DNA from: Cryobacterium arcticum
Lineage (GTDB): Bacteria; Actinomycetota; Actinomycetes; Actinomycetales; Microbacteriaceae
Length of the DNA: 64,000 nt
Assembly (NCBI RefSeq): GCF_001679725.1
Contig: NZ_CP016282.1
Location: forward strand, 3,906,001-3,970,000
Reading direction: 5' to 3'
In this document: positions 34,915 through 42,496 of the stretch, one piece after another
Numbering within the stretch: position 1 is the stretch's first letter
Layout of the letters: each line of letters opens with the position of its first letter
Program-made: the position numbers and the translations under genes
The notes under the pieces: model-generated
Told to the model about the DNA's origin: nothing
Seen by the model: the letters and a program-made list of their open reading frames with translations, nothing else
The model's database searches: none

Positions 34915-34981
34915 GCCGCGCACTATCGGACCGCCAAGACGCTTCGGCTGAAGGCGCCGGGATCGTACCCCGGGCGCGGCA
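34915..34981 (+). ncRNA. Compact tRNA-like fold (7-bp acceptor plus T-arm geometry)
   Basis: GCCGCGC (34915-34921) pairs perfectly with GCGCGGC (34974-34980). Stacked directly on the right arm is a 5-bp stem CCGGG/CCCGG (34957-34961, 34969-34973) with a 7-base loop ATCGTAC. This is tRNA acceptor/T-arm geometry, but the 35 bases left for D and anticodon arms do not fold as such, and T54/A58 are swapped for A/T. It ends 34 bp before the next start codon. Confidence 0.4.
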
Positions 34982-35015
34982 CTCGCAGTACCCAACCAAC
35001 AGAAGGAGATGCCCA

Positions 35016-35465
35016 ATGGCAGCTTTCAACAAGTCCATCGTGCTCGGCGGCGTGCGTGACGAACTCACGCGGGCCACGCAGAACGCAGACAACAAGTTCG
35101 ACATCGAACTCGCAGCCTGGAACACGGCCCGCCAGGAGAGCAAGGCCGCAGTCAAGCAGGCGAAGGCAACGCTCGCAAAGGTCATCGCTGCCGGCGACGA
35201 CCTCGCCGCGGTGCTCAACGCCGTTGCGCCGCTCCGCAACGACTACAACGGCTACCGCGACAGCAGGTTCGAAGCGCAGCTCAAGGCTGCCGCCGCCGCG
35301 CCGTCGCTCGTTCCGCCGCAGCGCAAACGGTCGGCGAGAGAGCGGGCACTTGAGCACGTGATCGCCATCGTCGAGTCCGCAGACGGCGAGACGATCTCAC
35401 TCACCGACCTCCGCGGGTTTGGCGTCATGGAGTTCGTCAAGTACAACGCCGACAACTGCAACTAA
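35016..35465 (+). CDS. Phage protein of unknown function
   Basis: 149 residues, starts after AGAAGGAGATGCCC, the best ribosome site of the early region, so it may be well expressed. Highly helical, charged: NADNKFDIELAAWNTARQES, KAAVKQAKATLAKVIAAGDD, with a basic segment PPQRKRSARERALEH before the C-terminus. No motif recognised. It is flanked on both sides by tRNA-like folds. Confidence 0.8.
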   Translation: MAAFNKSIVLGGVRDELTRATQNADNKFDIELAAWNTARQESKAAVKQAKATLAKVIAAGDDLAAVLNAVAPLRNDYNGYRDSRFEAQLKAAAAAPSLVPPQRKRSARERALEHVIAIVESADGETISLTDLRGFGVMEFVKYNADNCN

Positions 35466-35472
35466 CCCCACC

Positions 35473-35522
35473 GGCGCCGAGTCGTTCTTGGGATTGCGGA
35501 GGTCCGAATCCTCCCGGCGCCA
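35473..35522 (+). ncRNA. tRNA-like minihelix (acceptor stem plus T-arm)
   Basis: GGCGCCG (35473-35479) pairs with CGGCGCC (35515-35521), followed by A; stacked on it is GGAGG-TCCGAAT-CCTCC (35498-35514), nearly a canonical T-arm. Only 18 bases remain in place of D and anticodon arms, so it cannot be a working tRNA; it looks like a tRNA 3' half closed on itself. It begins 7 bp after a stop codon and is followed by a terminator-like hairpin. Confidence 0.45.
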
Positions 35523-35536
35523 CTCCCCACAACAAC

Positions 35537-35560
35537 GGCCCCCTGCACGAACAGGGGGCC
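35537..35560 (+). terminator. Terminator-like hairpin
   Basis: GGCCCCCTG (35537-35545) and CAGGGGGCC (35552-35560), loop CACGAA, followed by TTCACATT. It would end the transcript of the 35016-35465 gene and the minihelix. Confidence 0.6.
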
Positions 35561-35588
35561 TTCACATTGCTCCACGGAAGGAACCGTA

Positions 35589-36044
35589 ATGCCTGAACAG
35601 AATACGCCCGTGCCGATCAAGTACGAAGACATCCAGAAGGGTGATCGGATTCGACGCACGGAAGCGATTGAGTACACCGCAGACGGCGGCTCCGAGGCAA
35701 ACGAGCAGATCAGTAAGACCTACGAACTCATCAGCCGCCCCGTGCCGCTGCCGACTGAGCCGGGCATCTACCTCGACAAGGACGGGGGCGTGTGGTCTTT
35801 CAGCGTGCACGGATACCTCGCAATCCTCGCGGAGCCCGCTCACGGATGGTTTACCGCCGAGCACATGGCCCGATTCGCCCCCTTCACTCTCCTGCGCCCC
35901 GTCCCCGAGGTCGCCGCCGAGGTGCTGGCTGACATCCGCGATGCGAACGTCACAAAACCCTACGTCGCCGAGCTTCCCCACGTCATCAAGTTCGGCAGCC
36001 CGGATCTTGATGCCATCGCCGCCAAGTACGGCGTGACCCCATGA
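35589..36044 (+). CDS. Phage protein of unknown function
   Basis: 151 residues. KYEDIQKGDRIRRTEAIEYT at the N-terminus and GIYLDKDGGVWSFSVHGYLA in the middle; similar beta-rich starts (KGDRIR) recur in small proteins of actinophages. Start follows GGAAGGAACCGTA. Overlaps the next gene by 4 bp. Confidence 0.78.
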   Translation: MPEQNTPVPIKYEDIQKGDRIRRTEAIEYTADGGSEANEQISKTYELISRPVPLPTEPGIYLDKDGGVWSFSVHGYLAILAEPAHGWFTAEHMARFAPFTLLRPVPEVAAEVLADIRDANVTKPYVAELPHVIKFGSPDLDAIAAKYGVTP

Positions 36045-36361
36045 CCCGCATGGAGACCCGCGGCGAACGTCTCGCCCGGAAGCCCCCGAAGCGCCGCCGC
36101 ACATGGATCCCCGTCCTTCCCGGCGACCTCTCCAACCTCGACCGCATGGACGGTCTAACCGAAAGGACCACCGTGGCGACCTCAGGCGAGAGAACCGTGA
36201 CCGTCGAACGCGAAATGACCTGCCGCAAAGAGGTCATCTACTTCGGCATCGACACCCGTTGCTTCTGGTCCGGGCTGGTGGAGGTCCACATCGACTCCGA
36301 CGACTGGGCCACCTGGGAGTGCGGGAACAAGCACGCCAACCAGTTCAAGGAAGAGCGCTGA
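36041..36361 (+). CDS. Phage protein of unknown function
   Basis: 106 residues. N-terminal third is strongly basic (ARKPPKRRRTWIP), then an acidic part with CRKEVIYFGIDTRCFWSGLV and WATWECGNKH; three Cys could bind a metal. Overlaps both neighbours through ATGA junctions. Confidence 0.7.
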   Translation: MTRMETRGERLARKPPKRRRTWIPVLPGDLSNLDRMDGLTERTTVATSGERTVTVEREMTCRKEVIYFGIDTRCFWSGLVEVHIDSDDWATWECGNKHANQFKEER

Positions 36362-36525
36362 TGCGCGTCCTGTGGGTCCTCTTCCTCCTCGGCGTTCTCT
36401 GGGCGTTCGTCTCCTCGGCGCTCGTCCTCCCGCACCTCATGATCATCCTCCCCACCCTGGGCCTGATCAGCCCGCTCCTGATCCTCCCGTTCATCTACCC
36501 AACAGAAAGCAGTGACCAGCCATGA
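36361..36525 (+). CDS. Small two-helix membrane protein
   Basis: 54 residues. Two hydrophobic stretches, VLWVLFLLGVLWAFVSSALV and LMIILPTLGLISPLLILPFI, almost without a loop; positive residue at the N-terminus and acidic tail. It overlaps the genes on both sides. Unknown role; superinfection exclusion proteins can look like this, but nothing proves it. Confidence 0.7.
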   Translation: MRVLWVLFLLGVLWAFVSSALVLPHLMIILPTLGLISPLLILPFIYPTESSDQP

Positions 36526-37211
36526 CCGCCCCGAAGATCACCAGAAATGCGTTCACCCTCAACCGCGACGACGCGAAACGGTTCGCCCAGGCGGCTCTAT
36601 CGGCCTGCACGCGCGATGACCTGACGCCCGTTCTCCAGGGCGGGTTGGTCACCGTCGACGGCCTGGCCGTCCGGATCACTGCCACCGACCGGTACCGCGT
36701 CCACACTGCCGCGTTCACTCTCGAAGCGAAAGCGAAGGCACACGAGTTCAGCATCCCCCGCGACGCGCTGCAATGGCTCGATAAGAACGTGGCCTTCCAT
36801 GGCCGCTACAACACGGAGCTTCACCGAGTCGTGATCGCCACCACCTCCGAGGGCAAGCTGACCATCAGCGTGCGCCTTTTCGACGGGGACGACTCCCCCG
36901 CCGTCTCATGGAACGGGGACATCCCCAAGGGGAAGTTCCCCCCTGTGCTCACCTTGATCGAGAAGGCGCGCACGGCCGATGCCGCCCCCACCGCGAGCGT
37001 CAGGTTCGACTACATCGCTAAGGCCGGGACCCTGGCGAAGCACATGGAGTTCCCGCCTGCGCTGAAGTTCACGGCGAGCGAGAACCCGAACAAGCCCGGG
37101 CCTCTCTACATGGCCTTCACCGACAACCCTGGCGAGACGCCCTACGCCGAAGCGATCATCCAACCCATGCTTCCGACCTTCCCGTTCCGACCCGCCGCGA
37201 AAGGCAACTGA
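36522..37211 (+). CDS. DnaN-like sliding-clamp homologue
   Basis: 229 residues. TPVLQGGLVTVDGLAVRITA followed by TDRYRVHTAAF matches the beta-clamp strand pattern around the conserved TDRYRL; SIPRDALQWLDKN follows as in clamp domain 2, and YAEAIIQPMLPTF at the end recalls the C-terminal PMRL peptide. Only about two of the three clamp domains are present by length. It may be a phage processivity factor or a decoy for host polymerase. Call rests on visual similarity. Confidence 0.55.
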   Translation: MTAPKITRNAFTLNRDDAKRFAQAALSACTRDDLTPVLQGGLVTVDGLAVRITATDRYRVHTAAFTLEAKAKAHEFSIPRDALQWLDKNVAFHGRYNTELHRVVIATTSEGKLTISVRLFDGDDSPAVSWNGDIPKGKFPPVLTLIEKARTADAAPTASVRFDYIAKAGTLAKHMEFPPALKFTASENPNKPGPLYMAFTDNPGETPYAEAIIQPMLPTFPFRPAAKGN

Positions 37212-37213
37212 CC

Positions 37214-37513
37214 ATGACCGACGCAATGCCCGCCATCAGAAACATCCTCGGCATGCCCATGCCCGAGATCGACTACCTGGATGAGGCCAAGAAGAAGGCC
37301 GCTGACGCCGAGTTCCTGGTGTCCGACAGCCCCTACATGGCCGGGACCGTGGCCGAGGGGCGGTTGCTCGCCGCCATCGCTCAGGCTGAATTCACCGAAG
37401 CACTGGTGGAGCAGGCCCGGATCCGCAACCTGCTGGCCTACCTCACCATCATCGAAGAGGTCCCCGGCCCCGAGGACGAACGCCAGATCCGGGAAGCGCT
37501 GGGCCTCGCATGA
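37214..37513 (+). CDS. Phage protein of unknown function
   Basis: 99 residues, helical, with YMAGTVAEGRLLAAIAQAEF then TEALVEQARIRNLLAYLTII. Acidic C-terminus. Similar helical proteins often precede replication or recombination genes in actinophages. Overlaps rusA by 4 bp. Confidence 0.72.
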   Translation: MTDAMPAIRNILGMPMPEIDYLDEAKKKAADAEFLVSDSPYMAGTVAEGRLLAAIAQAEFTEALVEQARIRNLLAYLTIIEEVPGPEDERQIREALGLA

Positions 37514-37923
37514 CCGCCGACTACAGCACCCTCCCCGTCCGGGTGGCGCCGGAACTGTTCAGCACCACGTTCACCTTCCCGTGGACCAAAGCGCCCCTGT
37601 CCCTGAACTACCAGATGCACAAGATGCAGGAGGCGAAGATCGTCAAGGAGTTGCGCTCGCTCATGCACGCCGAGGCCCGGAGGATCCCCGACCTGGGCAG
37701 ATGCCGGGTCGAACTGGTCTGGTGGGTCAACAGCCACACCCGCCGCGACGAAGAGAACATCGTGCCCGTGCTCAAGGCGTTGTGTGACGGCTTGGTGGAC
37801 GCCGAGGTGGTGGAGGATGACGTTCCTCGCTTCATGGTCAAGATGATGCCCACCATCATCTTCGTGCCGAAGAAGGAGCGCCTGGCGTGCTTCACGTTCA
37901 CCGTTACGCAGGTGCCCTCGTGA
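37510..37923 (+). CDS. rusA: RusA-type Holliday-junction resolvase
   Basis: Endonuclease that resolves four-way junctions formed in phage recombination. 137 residues. The core HTRRDEENIVPVLKALCDGL, then VDAEVVEDDVP carries the acidic catalytic residues (D and DD) of RusA. PLSLNYQMHKM matches the family start. Next to RecT and YqaJ-type genes it completes a recombination module. Confidence 0.87.
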   Translation: MTADYSTLPVRVAPELFSTTFTFPWTKAPLSLNYQMHKMQEAKIVKELRSLMHAEARRIPDLGRCRVELVWWVNSHTRRDEENIVPVLKALCDGLVDAEVVEDDVPRFMVKMMPTIIFVPKKERLACFTFTVTQVPS

Positions 37924-38012
37924 GCAGCTGGGCTAGACAGAACCCGGACACCCCCGAGCGCACGGTCGACGACTACGACGAACTGCCCGAGCAGGAAGCG
38001 GCGTCGCGATGA
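37920..38012 (+). CDS. Tiny phage protein
   Basis: 30 residues from GTG 37920: SSWARQNPDTPERTVDDYDE. It overlaps rusA by 4 bp (GTGA) and the exonuclease start by 4 bp (ATGA), so it is fitted exactly between two genes, which supports translation. Acidic; no function known. Confidence 0.5.
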   Translation: MSSWARQNPDTPERTVDDYDELPEQEAASR

Positions 38013-38599
38013 GCTACCTCGACAGGGTGCTCGCCGACTCGACCGATCGGCCCGCGTGGCTCCTGGCCCGGGAGCCGATTGTCGGGGCATCGGATGCCGC
38101 GAAGCTCGCCAAGCCCGAGTCCATCGACAAGTACACGGCATCCAAGCTCAAGCCGCAGTCGTTCGGCGGCAACGCCTACACCGAGTCGGGCAACCTCTGG
38201 GAGCCGCTGATGCTGATGTGGGCGGGCATCCCGCAGAACACGCTCCTGATCCACGCGGAGGCCACCCCCGGCCTCGCCGCGACGCCGGATGGGCTGCTCG
38301 TGCGGCCTGACGGCATCGTGCTCGCCGAGGTCAAGGCCAAACACGACCGCATCGTGAACGGGCCCACCCCCGGCGAACTCAGACAGGTCGCATTCCAGCA
38401 GCACTGCATCGGCCCAGACGTCCTCTACACGGAGTTCATCTGGGCCGAGATCGTGAACGGCGAGATGCGCACCAACGAACCCAAGTCGCTGCGCATCTAC
38501 CCCGCCGACGTCGCGCAGGTGCTCGCCGACCTGCTCCCGATAGCCCTTGAACTATCCGCCCGGCTGACCGCTGCGCTCGAATTCGAAAGAGGAATGTAA
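38009..38599 (+). CDS. YqaJ/lambda-exonuclease-like recombination nuclease
   Basis: 196 residues. PD-(D/E)xK nuclease: NLWEPLMLMWAG, ATPDGLLVRPDG and VLAEVKAKHD give the Asp and ExK catalytic set; the preceding IVGASDAAKLA is the usual YqaJ start. Known partner of RecT: it resects double-strand ends to give 3' single strands. The recT gene follows with a 1-bp overlap. Confidence 0.86.
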   Translation: MSYLDRVLADSTDRPAWLLAREPIVGASDAAKLAKPESIDKYTASKLKPQSFGGNAYTESGNLWEPLMLMWAGIPQNTLLIHAEATPGLAATPDGLLVRPDGIVLAEVKAKHDRIVNGPTPGELRQVAFQQHCIGPDVLYTEFIWAEIVNGEMRTNEPKSLRIYPADVAQVLADLLPIALELSARLTAALEFERGM

Positions 38600-39480
38600 T
38601 GGCATCCAAGGAAGTCACCCAGTACGAGGCCGCGGGCCTGGACGAGAAGATGCGCTACGTGCAGACGCTCACCAGCGCGGGCAGCCTGATCCCGAAGGGC
38701 CTGCACGACGCGGGCCACCCCTCCCCCGGCAAGGTGCTGCTGGTGCTGGAGACCGGCGCCATGCTCGGCATCCACCCGATGGCCGCGATGGGCGGCATCC
38801 ACATTATCGAGGGCAAGGCCACCATCTCCCCCGGCCTCATGTCGGGGCTGGTGCGGAAGGCGGGCCACAAGCTGCGCGTCACCACGTCCGGGTCGATCAA
38901 GACGAACGACTTCGCCGCGACCGCGACCCTCACTCGATCCGATGACCTCGACTTCACCTACTCGGCCACCTGGACCATCGCCCGGGCGACCACCGCCGGC
39001 CTGGCCGGCAAGGACGTGTGGAAGAAGTACGGCGAGGCCATGTGCAAGGCGCGGGCCATCTCCGAAGTCTGCCGGGAGGGCGCGGAGGACTGCCTCATGG
39101 GCGTCTCCTACACCCCGGAGGAGATGGGCGGCCTGGTCGACAACGGCGGCGAGATGGTCGCCACGGTCGACAGGGCCGAACCGTCCGAGGACTGGGCGGC
39201 GCTGGTCGCTGCAGCCAAGTCCACGGAGGACCTCATGGGCGTCAGGGATCGCGCAAAGGCCGTCGAGGAGTACTTGCCCAACCGGGCGCTGTTCCTCGCC
39301 AGAGCGGGCGTCCTGAGCCGCGCCGAGAAGGAAGCCGAGCCCACCCCCGAGCCGGCACCGGATGAGAACGTGGTCGACGCCGAGGTGGTCGAGGATGATG
39401 CGCCCACCGACGAGACGGAAGAGCAGCGCTACGAGCGCGAGTCGGCCGCCGAGTACGAAGCGCAGCAGGCCAATGGTTGA
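38599..39480 (+). CDS. recT: RecT-family single-strand annealing protein
   Basis: 293 residues. LETGAMLGIHPMAAMGGIHI, IEGKATISPGLMSGLVRKAG and MCKARAISEVCREG follow the RecT pattern. The last 50 residues are strongly acidic with EPTPEPAPDENVVDAEVVED, an extension not needed for annealing and possibly a protein-interaction tail. Paired with the YqaJ-type exonuclease. Confidence 0.86.
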   Translation: MASKEVTQYEAAGLDEKMRYVQTLTSAGSLIPKGLHDAGHPSPGKVLLVLETGAMLGIHPMAAMGGIHIIEGKATISPGLMSGLVRKAGHKLRVTTSGSIKTNDFAATATLTRSDDLDFTYSATWTIARATTAGLAGKDVWKKYGEAMCKARAISEVCREGAEDCLMGVSYTPEEMGGLVDNGGEMVATVDRAEPSEDWAALVAAAKSTEDLMGVRDRAKAVEEYLPNRALFLARAGVLSRAEKEAEPTPEPAPDENVVDAEVVEDDAPTDETEEQRYERESAAEYEAQQANG

Positions 39481-39940
39481 GTTCACCAACACCGAGTCCG
39501 GTGAAGTCACCGACCAGCCGAACGCCGTCGAGGTCGTCAAGGCCGAGTTCGCCGGCAAGGCTGACCAGCTGCGCAACTTCGCCCCGACGAACCCCGTCGA
39601 GATGGAGTTCTTCATCCGTGAAGCGAACGCCCTGCTCGAGCAGATGCCTGACGTGCTGCTCGAAATCAACACCCGCAGGTACAACGCCGAACGGGCGCAC
39701 GGCCTGCGCAAGAACACACAAATGGCGTTCTACGGCAGGCAGGGCAACAACGTCTCCTTCGCCCGAGCGATGGCCGAGGTCGACGCCCAGCCCGAACTCG
39801 AGGTGTGGCACAACACCAAGGCGGAATACCACTACGCCGAGGACACCGAGAAGGCGCTGCGCACGAAGATCTACTCGATGCTCAACATCAACAAGAGCAT
39901 CGCAGCGGCCTACAACACGCAGAACGGGGTCGGACGATGA
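39473..39940 (+). CDS. Phage protein of unknown function
   Basis: 155 residues; overlaps recT by 8 bp. ALLEQMPDVLLEINTRRYNA, ERAHGLRKNTQMAFYGRQGN, KALRTKIYSMLNINKSIAAA. Helical with a basic middle. Location suggests a recombination or DNA-binding accessory role; not shown. Confidence 0.78.
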   Translation: MVEFTNTESGEVTDQPNAVEVVKAEFAGKADQLRNFAPTNPVEMEFFIREANALLEQMPDVLLEINTRRYNAERAHGLRKNTQMAFYGRQGNNVSFARAMAEVDAQPELEVWHNTKAEYHYAEDTEKALRTKIYSMLNINKSIAAAYNTQNGVGR

Positions 39941-40254
39941 CCGCCCCCGATGACTTCCCGTGCTGCGCGCCGGTCCGCAAGCCGACCAAGAAGGAGCAGA
40001 TCGCCGAACTGACCGGTCGCGTCGACGCGATGGGGAAAGACCTCAGCGCGCAGGACAAGCGGCACCGCGAGGAACTCGATAGGCGGGACCGAGCACTGGC
40101 CGCTGCGGGGTTTATCCGGGCAGAGAACGTGACCGATCTCATCATGGAGGCCGACCCGTGGCACGTCAGCTACACGGCAAAGGTCAGCCTCTCCGAGGGC
40201 GTCTACAAAGGCCTTCGCGATTGGACGGTGGCAAACAATGACCTCCCGCGATGA
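39937..40254 (+). CDS. Phage protein of unknown function, coiled coil
   Basis: 105 residues. KKEQIAELTGRVDAMGKDLS, AQDKRHREELDRRDRALAAA form a probable coiled coil; two adjacent Cys near residue 9. Overlaps both neighbours. Confidence 0.72.
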   Translation: MTAPDDFPCCAPVRKPTKKEQIAELTGRVDAMGKDLSAQDKRHREELDRRDRALAAAGFIRAENVTDLIMEADPWHVSYTAKVSLSEGVYKGLRDWTVANNDLPR

Positions 40255-40705
40255 CGTCAACGCCCGCAAGGTCGAACGCCTCACCGCGCAGCTGATGAAG
40301 GAGCGCGCCCACCTGGCCCTGATGACGAAGGCGAACGACGCGATCAACGCCCGGAAGGCGACGGAGAACACGGACCCCGCACAGGGTTCAGGCATCCGAC
40401 GCAAGCCGAACGCGAAGGCCGACGCCCGCCGGTTCAACGCGTACGACCGAGAGGCAACGATCAGCATCGCCCAGGTCGACGCAGAGAAGGAAGTAGCCCG
40501 GCTGGAGTCGGCCCTCGAGGCCGCCACGGCCGAGCGCTTCCGAGTGCTGCTGGTCCGCTCGGATCTGCTCGGCGCTCGCGCCATCCGCGACGAGTTCGGC
40601 TGGCATGCCGTGGTCAAGCTCAACGCCATGACGGTCAGCGTCAAGACGCCCTACTCGTGGACGGACAAGATCCCGTTCGATCGCGTGCTCGAAGCGCGCA
40701 AGTGA
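40238..40705 (+). CDS. Phage protein of unknown function
   Basis: 155 residues, long helices (ARKVERLTAQLMKERAHLAL; VDAEKEVARLESALEAATAE) then a short beta-rich end (DEFGWHAVVKLNAMTVSVKT). Overlaps the previous gene by 17 bp. Probably structural or regulatory. Confidence 0.72.
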   Translation: MTSRDDVNARKVERLTAQLMKERAHLALMTKANDAINARKATENTDPAQGSGIRRKPNAKADARRFNAYDREATISIAQVDAEKEVARLESALEAATAERFRVLLVRSDLLGARAIRDEFGWHAVVKLNAMTVSVKTPYSWTDKIPFDRVLEARK

Positions 40706-40727
40706 CCATCCCCCACCCCGCAAAACC

Positions 40728-40756
40728 AAGGGCCCCTACCGCGACGGTGGGGGCCT
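40728..40756 (+). terminator. Terminator-like hairpin
   Basis: AAGGGCCCCTACC pairs with GGTGGGGGCCTT around CGCGAC, 22 bp after a stop codon. The short TTCG that follows makes it weak. Confidence 0.5.
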
Positions 40757-40780
40757 TCGACATGAACAGGAAGGCACGAC

Positions 40781-40972
40781 ATGACAAAGGAGGAGCTCGA
40801 CCAGCTGCCCAGCGGATGTGTGGTAGTCCGCAGTAACGAGCCGTTCATCGACGGCCGCGGAGATCGCTACGAGGGGATGGTTCGACTCTGGTACGGGACG
40901 GGCACTGGTGCCTTCCGGTCCGAGTGGATGGCGAAAGAGCACGCCGAGCTCGTCTGGCGGCCGGCCGCATGA
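40781..40972 (+). CDS. Small phage protein of unknown function
   Basis: 63 residues: LDQLPSGCVVVRSNEPFIDG, RYEGMVRLWYGTGTGAFRSE. The opening LDQLPSGCVV resembles VEELDALPHGSVVM in the gene at 45945, so both may belong to one small family. Overlaps the HNH gene start. Confidence 0.7.
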   Translation: MTKEELDQLPSGCVVVRSNEPFIDGRGDRYEGMVRLWYGTGTGAFRSEWMAKEHAELVWRPAA

Positions 40973-41403
40973 TCACCCCGAAGCTCCCGAGACCCACCCG
41001 GGCCGAGGAGAAGGCGGCGTATCTCGCGGCGACGGAACGGGATCACAACCGGTGCGTGCGCTGTGGGAAGAGCGGAACGATGTCCCGTGATCACCGCAAG
41101 AACAGATCCCAGGGCGGCCGCACTGACGTACAGAACCTGCAGATTTTGTGTGGGTCTGGCGTTGACGGATGTCATGGCCGCATGACCTCGCACCCGGCTG
41201 AGGCCGAGCGTGAAGGCTTCTGCGTCCCACAGTGGGGCGATCCTGCCGAGTGGCCCGCCCGCCGGCTGGTGCGTGGTGAATACAGCATCGAGCTCATCTG
41301 GTGCCTGTACCTGCCGATCAACGCCGAGGGTGTCGCTGACTGGGTGGAGATCCCCGCGCACGAGGCCAAGCGGCGCATGTCCGGTGACGGCAAGGTCTTC
41401 TGA
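40969..41403 (+). CDS. HNH endonuclease-like protein
   Basis: 144 residues. CVRCGKSGTMSRDHRKNRSQ, GGRTDVQNLQILCGSGVDGC and HGRMTSHPAEA give two CxxC-type pairs and the H-N-H residues of the His-Me finger fold. Unlike the HNH genes at 44560 and 54879 it has no leader gap and overlaps its neighbours, so it seems a resident phage gene rather than a homing insertion. Confidence 0.85.
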   Translation: MITPKLPRPTRAEEKAAYLAATERDHNRCVRCGKSGTMSRDHRKNRSQGGRTDVQNLQILCGSGVDGCHGRMTSHPAEAEREGFCVPQWGDPAEWPARRLVRGEYSIELIWCLYLPINAEGVADWVEIPAHEAKRRMSGDGKVF

Positions 41404-41588
41404 TGCCGCTGAACAGACCACTGGACAGACCCGCTCTCCTCGCCCATCTGCGGGCGCGGGCTGAGCACCCCAAACCGATCATCGGCGCCACCTATGCAGG
41501 ACTGGCGACGCGGATCGAGCGCGGGGATTTTGGCGAACCTGATTCGAACAAAACTCCGCACGTGTCGGGAGGTGAAACCCCTGACTAA
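41403..41588 (+). CDS. Small phage protein of unknown function
   Basis: 61 residues: RPLDRPALLAHLRARAEHPK, PIIGATYAGLATRIERGDFG. Starts within the stop of the HNH gene. The following 111-bp gap (41589-41699) holds a hairpin CTGGACCT...AGGCCAG with inner CTCG/CGAG and a TGACC-TTCG-GGTCA stem before the methyltransferase. Confidence 0.6.
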   Translation: MPLNRPLDRPALLAHLRARAEHPKPIIGATYAGLATRIERGDFGEPDSNKTPHVSGGETPD

Positions 41589-41699
41589 ACCGAACATTTC
41601 GACTAGACTGGACCTGCCTCGGTTAACGAGTGAAGGCCAGTCGCGGAAACGACTGACCTTCGGGTCATCCTCCAGTTTCAAGCCTAAGGACAACCAAAT

Positions 41700-42392
41700 A
41701 TGACTATACCAATTTCGACCGGACCGGTGCCGTACTACACCGACGATCTGGTCACGCTTTACCACGGTGACGCGATCCACCTGCAGCCTTGGCTCGAGGC
41801 CGACGCCCTAATCACCGACCCGCCGTACGGGATGGACTACACGGGATTCGGGGGCAGGAATGGCGAGCCCCGACGGGAGTCCGGTCGCCTGCGCGTCGCT
41901 GGTGACATGTCACCGGTGGATCGGGACGCCGCGCTGATCCTTTGGGGTGACGACAAGCCTGCTCTAGTGTTCGGGCGTTGGAATGTGCCCCGCCCCGACA
42001 GAACCCGGATGCGCCTGATCTGGGATAAGTCACCGTGCGGCTTTATGGGCGACCTGTCCCTGCCGTGGGGCGCGGCCGAGGAAGAGATCTACGTCCTCGG
42101 CTCCGGGTTCATCGGCAAGCGCGAGGGCAACGTCATCCGCGCGCAAACGCTCATGTCGAACGACAAGGCGAGGCCAGACCACCCGACACCGAAACCGATC
42201 GGGCTAATGGAAGTCCTTATCGCCAAGACGGTGGGCGTGATCGCTGACCCTTTCGCCGGGTCCGGGGCAACGCTCATCGCGGCGCGCAACCTTGGGCGAA
42301 AGTCGATCGGCGTCGAGATGGAGGAAAAGTACTGCGAGTTGATCGCCAAGCGCCTCCAGCAGCAGACATTCGACTTCGGGGCGATCGCATGA
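41700..42392 (+). CDS. DNA methyltransferase (N4/N6, class beta)
   Basis: 230 residues. Order of motifs is beta class: catalytic DPPYGMDYTGFGG at residues about 40, target region in the middle, then DPFAGSGATLIAARNLGR (SAM-binding FxGxG) near 190. Phage methylases of this size usually act without a partner nuclease and protect phage DNA. No restriction gene lies beside it. Confidence 0.9.
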   Translation: MTIPISTGPVPYYTDDLVTLYHGDAIHLQPWLEADALITDPPYGMDYTGFGGRNGEPRRESGRLRVAGDMSPVDRDAALILWGDDKPALVFGRWNVPRPDRTRMRLIWDKSPCGFMGDLSLPWGAAEEEIYVLGSGFIGKREGNVIRAQTLMSNDKARPDHPTPKPIGLMEVLIAKTVGVIADPFAGSGATLIAARNLGRKSIGVEMEEKYCELIAKRLQQQTFDFGAIA

Positions 42393-42496
42393 AGCCCGAA
42401 CTCGTAGACGCCATAGCCAAGTCCCTCGCCTCAGTCGGCGGCGCTTATGTCTACGTGGCCGCCGTGTTCAAGCACCAGAACGCTGAGGCTGACTGA
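42389..42496 (+). CDS. Tiny phage protein
   Basis: 35 residues: KPELVDAIAKSLASVGGAYV, YVAAVFKHQNAEAD. Starts in an ATGA overlap with the methyltransferase stop and ends in a TGATG overlap with the next start, which supports real translation. Function unknown. Confidence 0.55.
   Translation: MKPELVDAIAKSLASVGGAYVYVAAVFKHQNAEAD

Noticed and set aside
34915..34981. Functional tRNA gene
   Set aside because: Acceptor and T-arm shapes fit, but there is no D-arm, no 5-7-5 anticodon arm and the T-loop lacks T54/A58; kept only as a tRNA-like fold.
41589..41699. Third copy of the HNH leader RNA before the methyltransferase
   Set aside because: It has a hairpin of similar size but lacks the GTGTTG loop flank and the TCGAC...ACCGATTG block.
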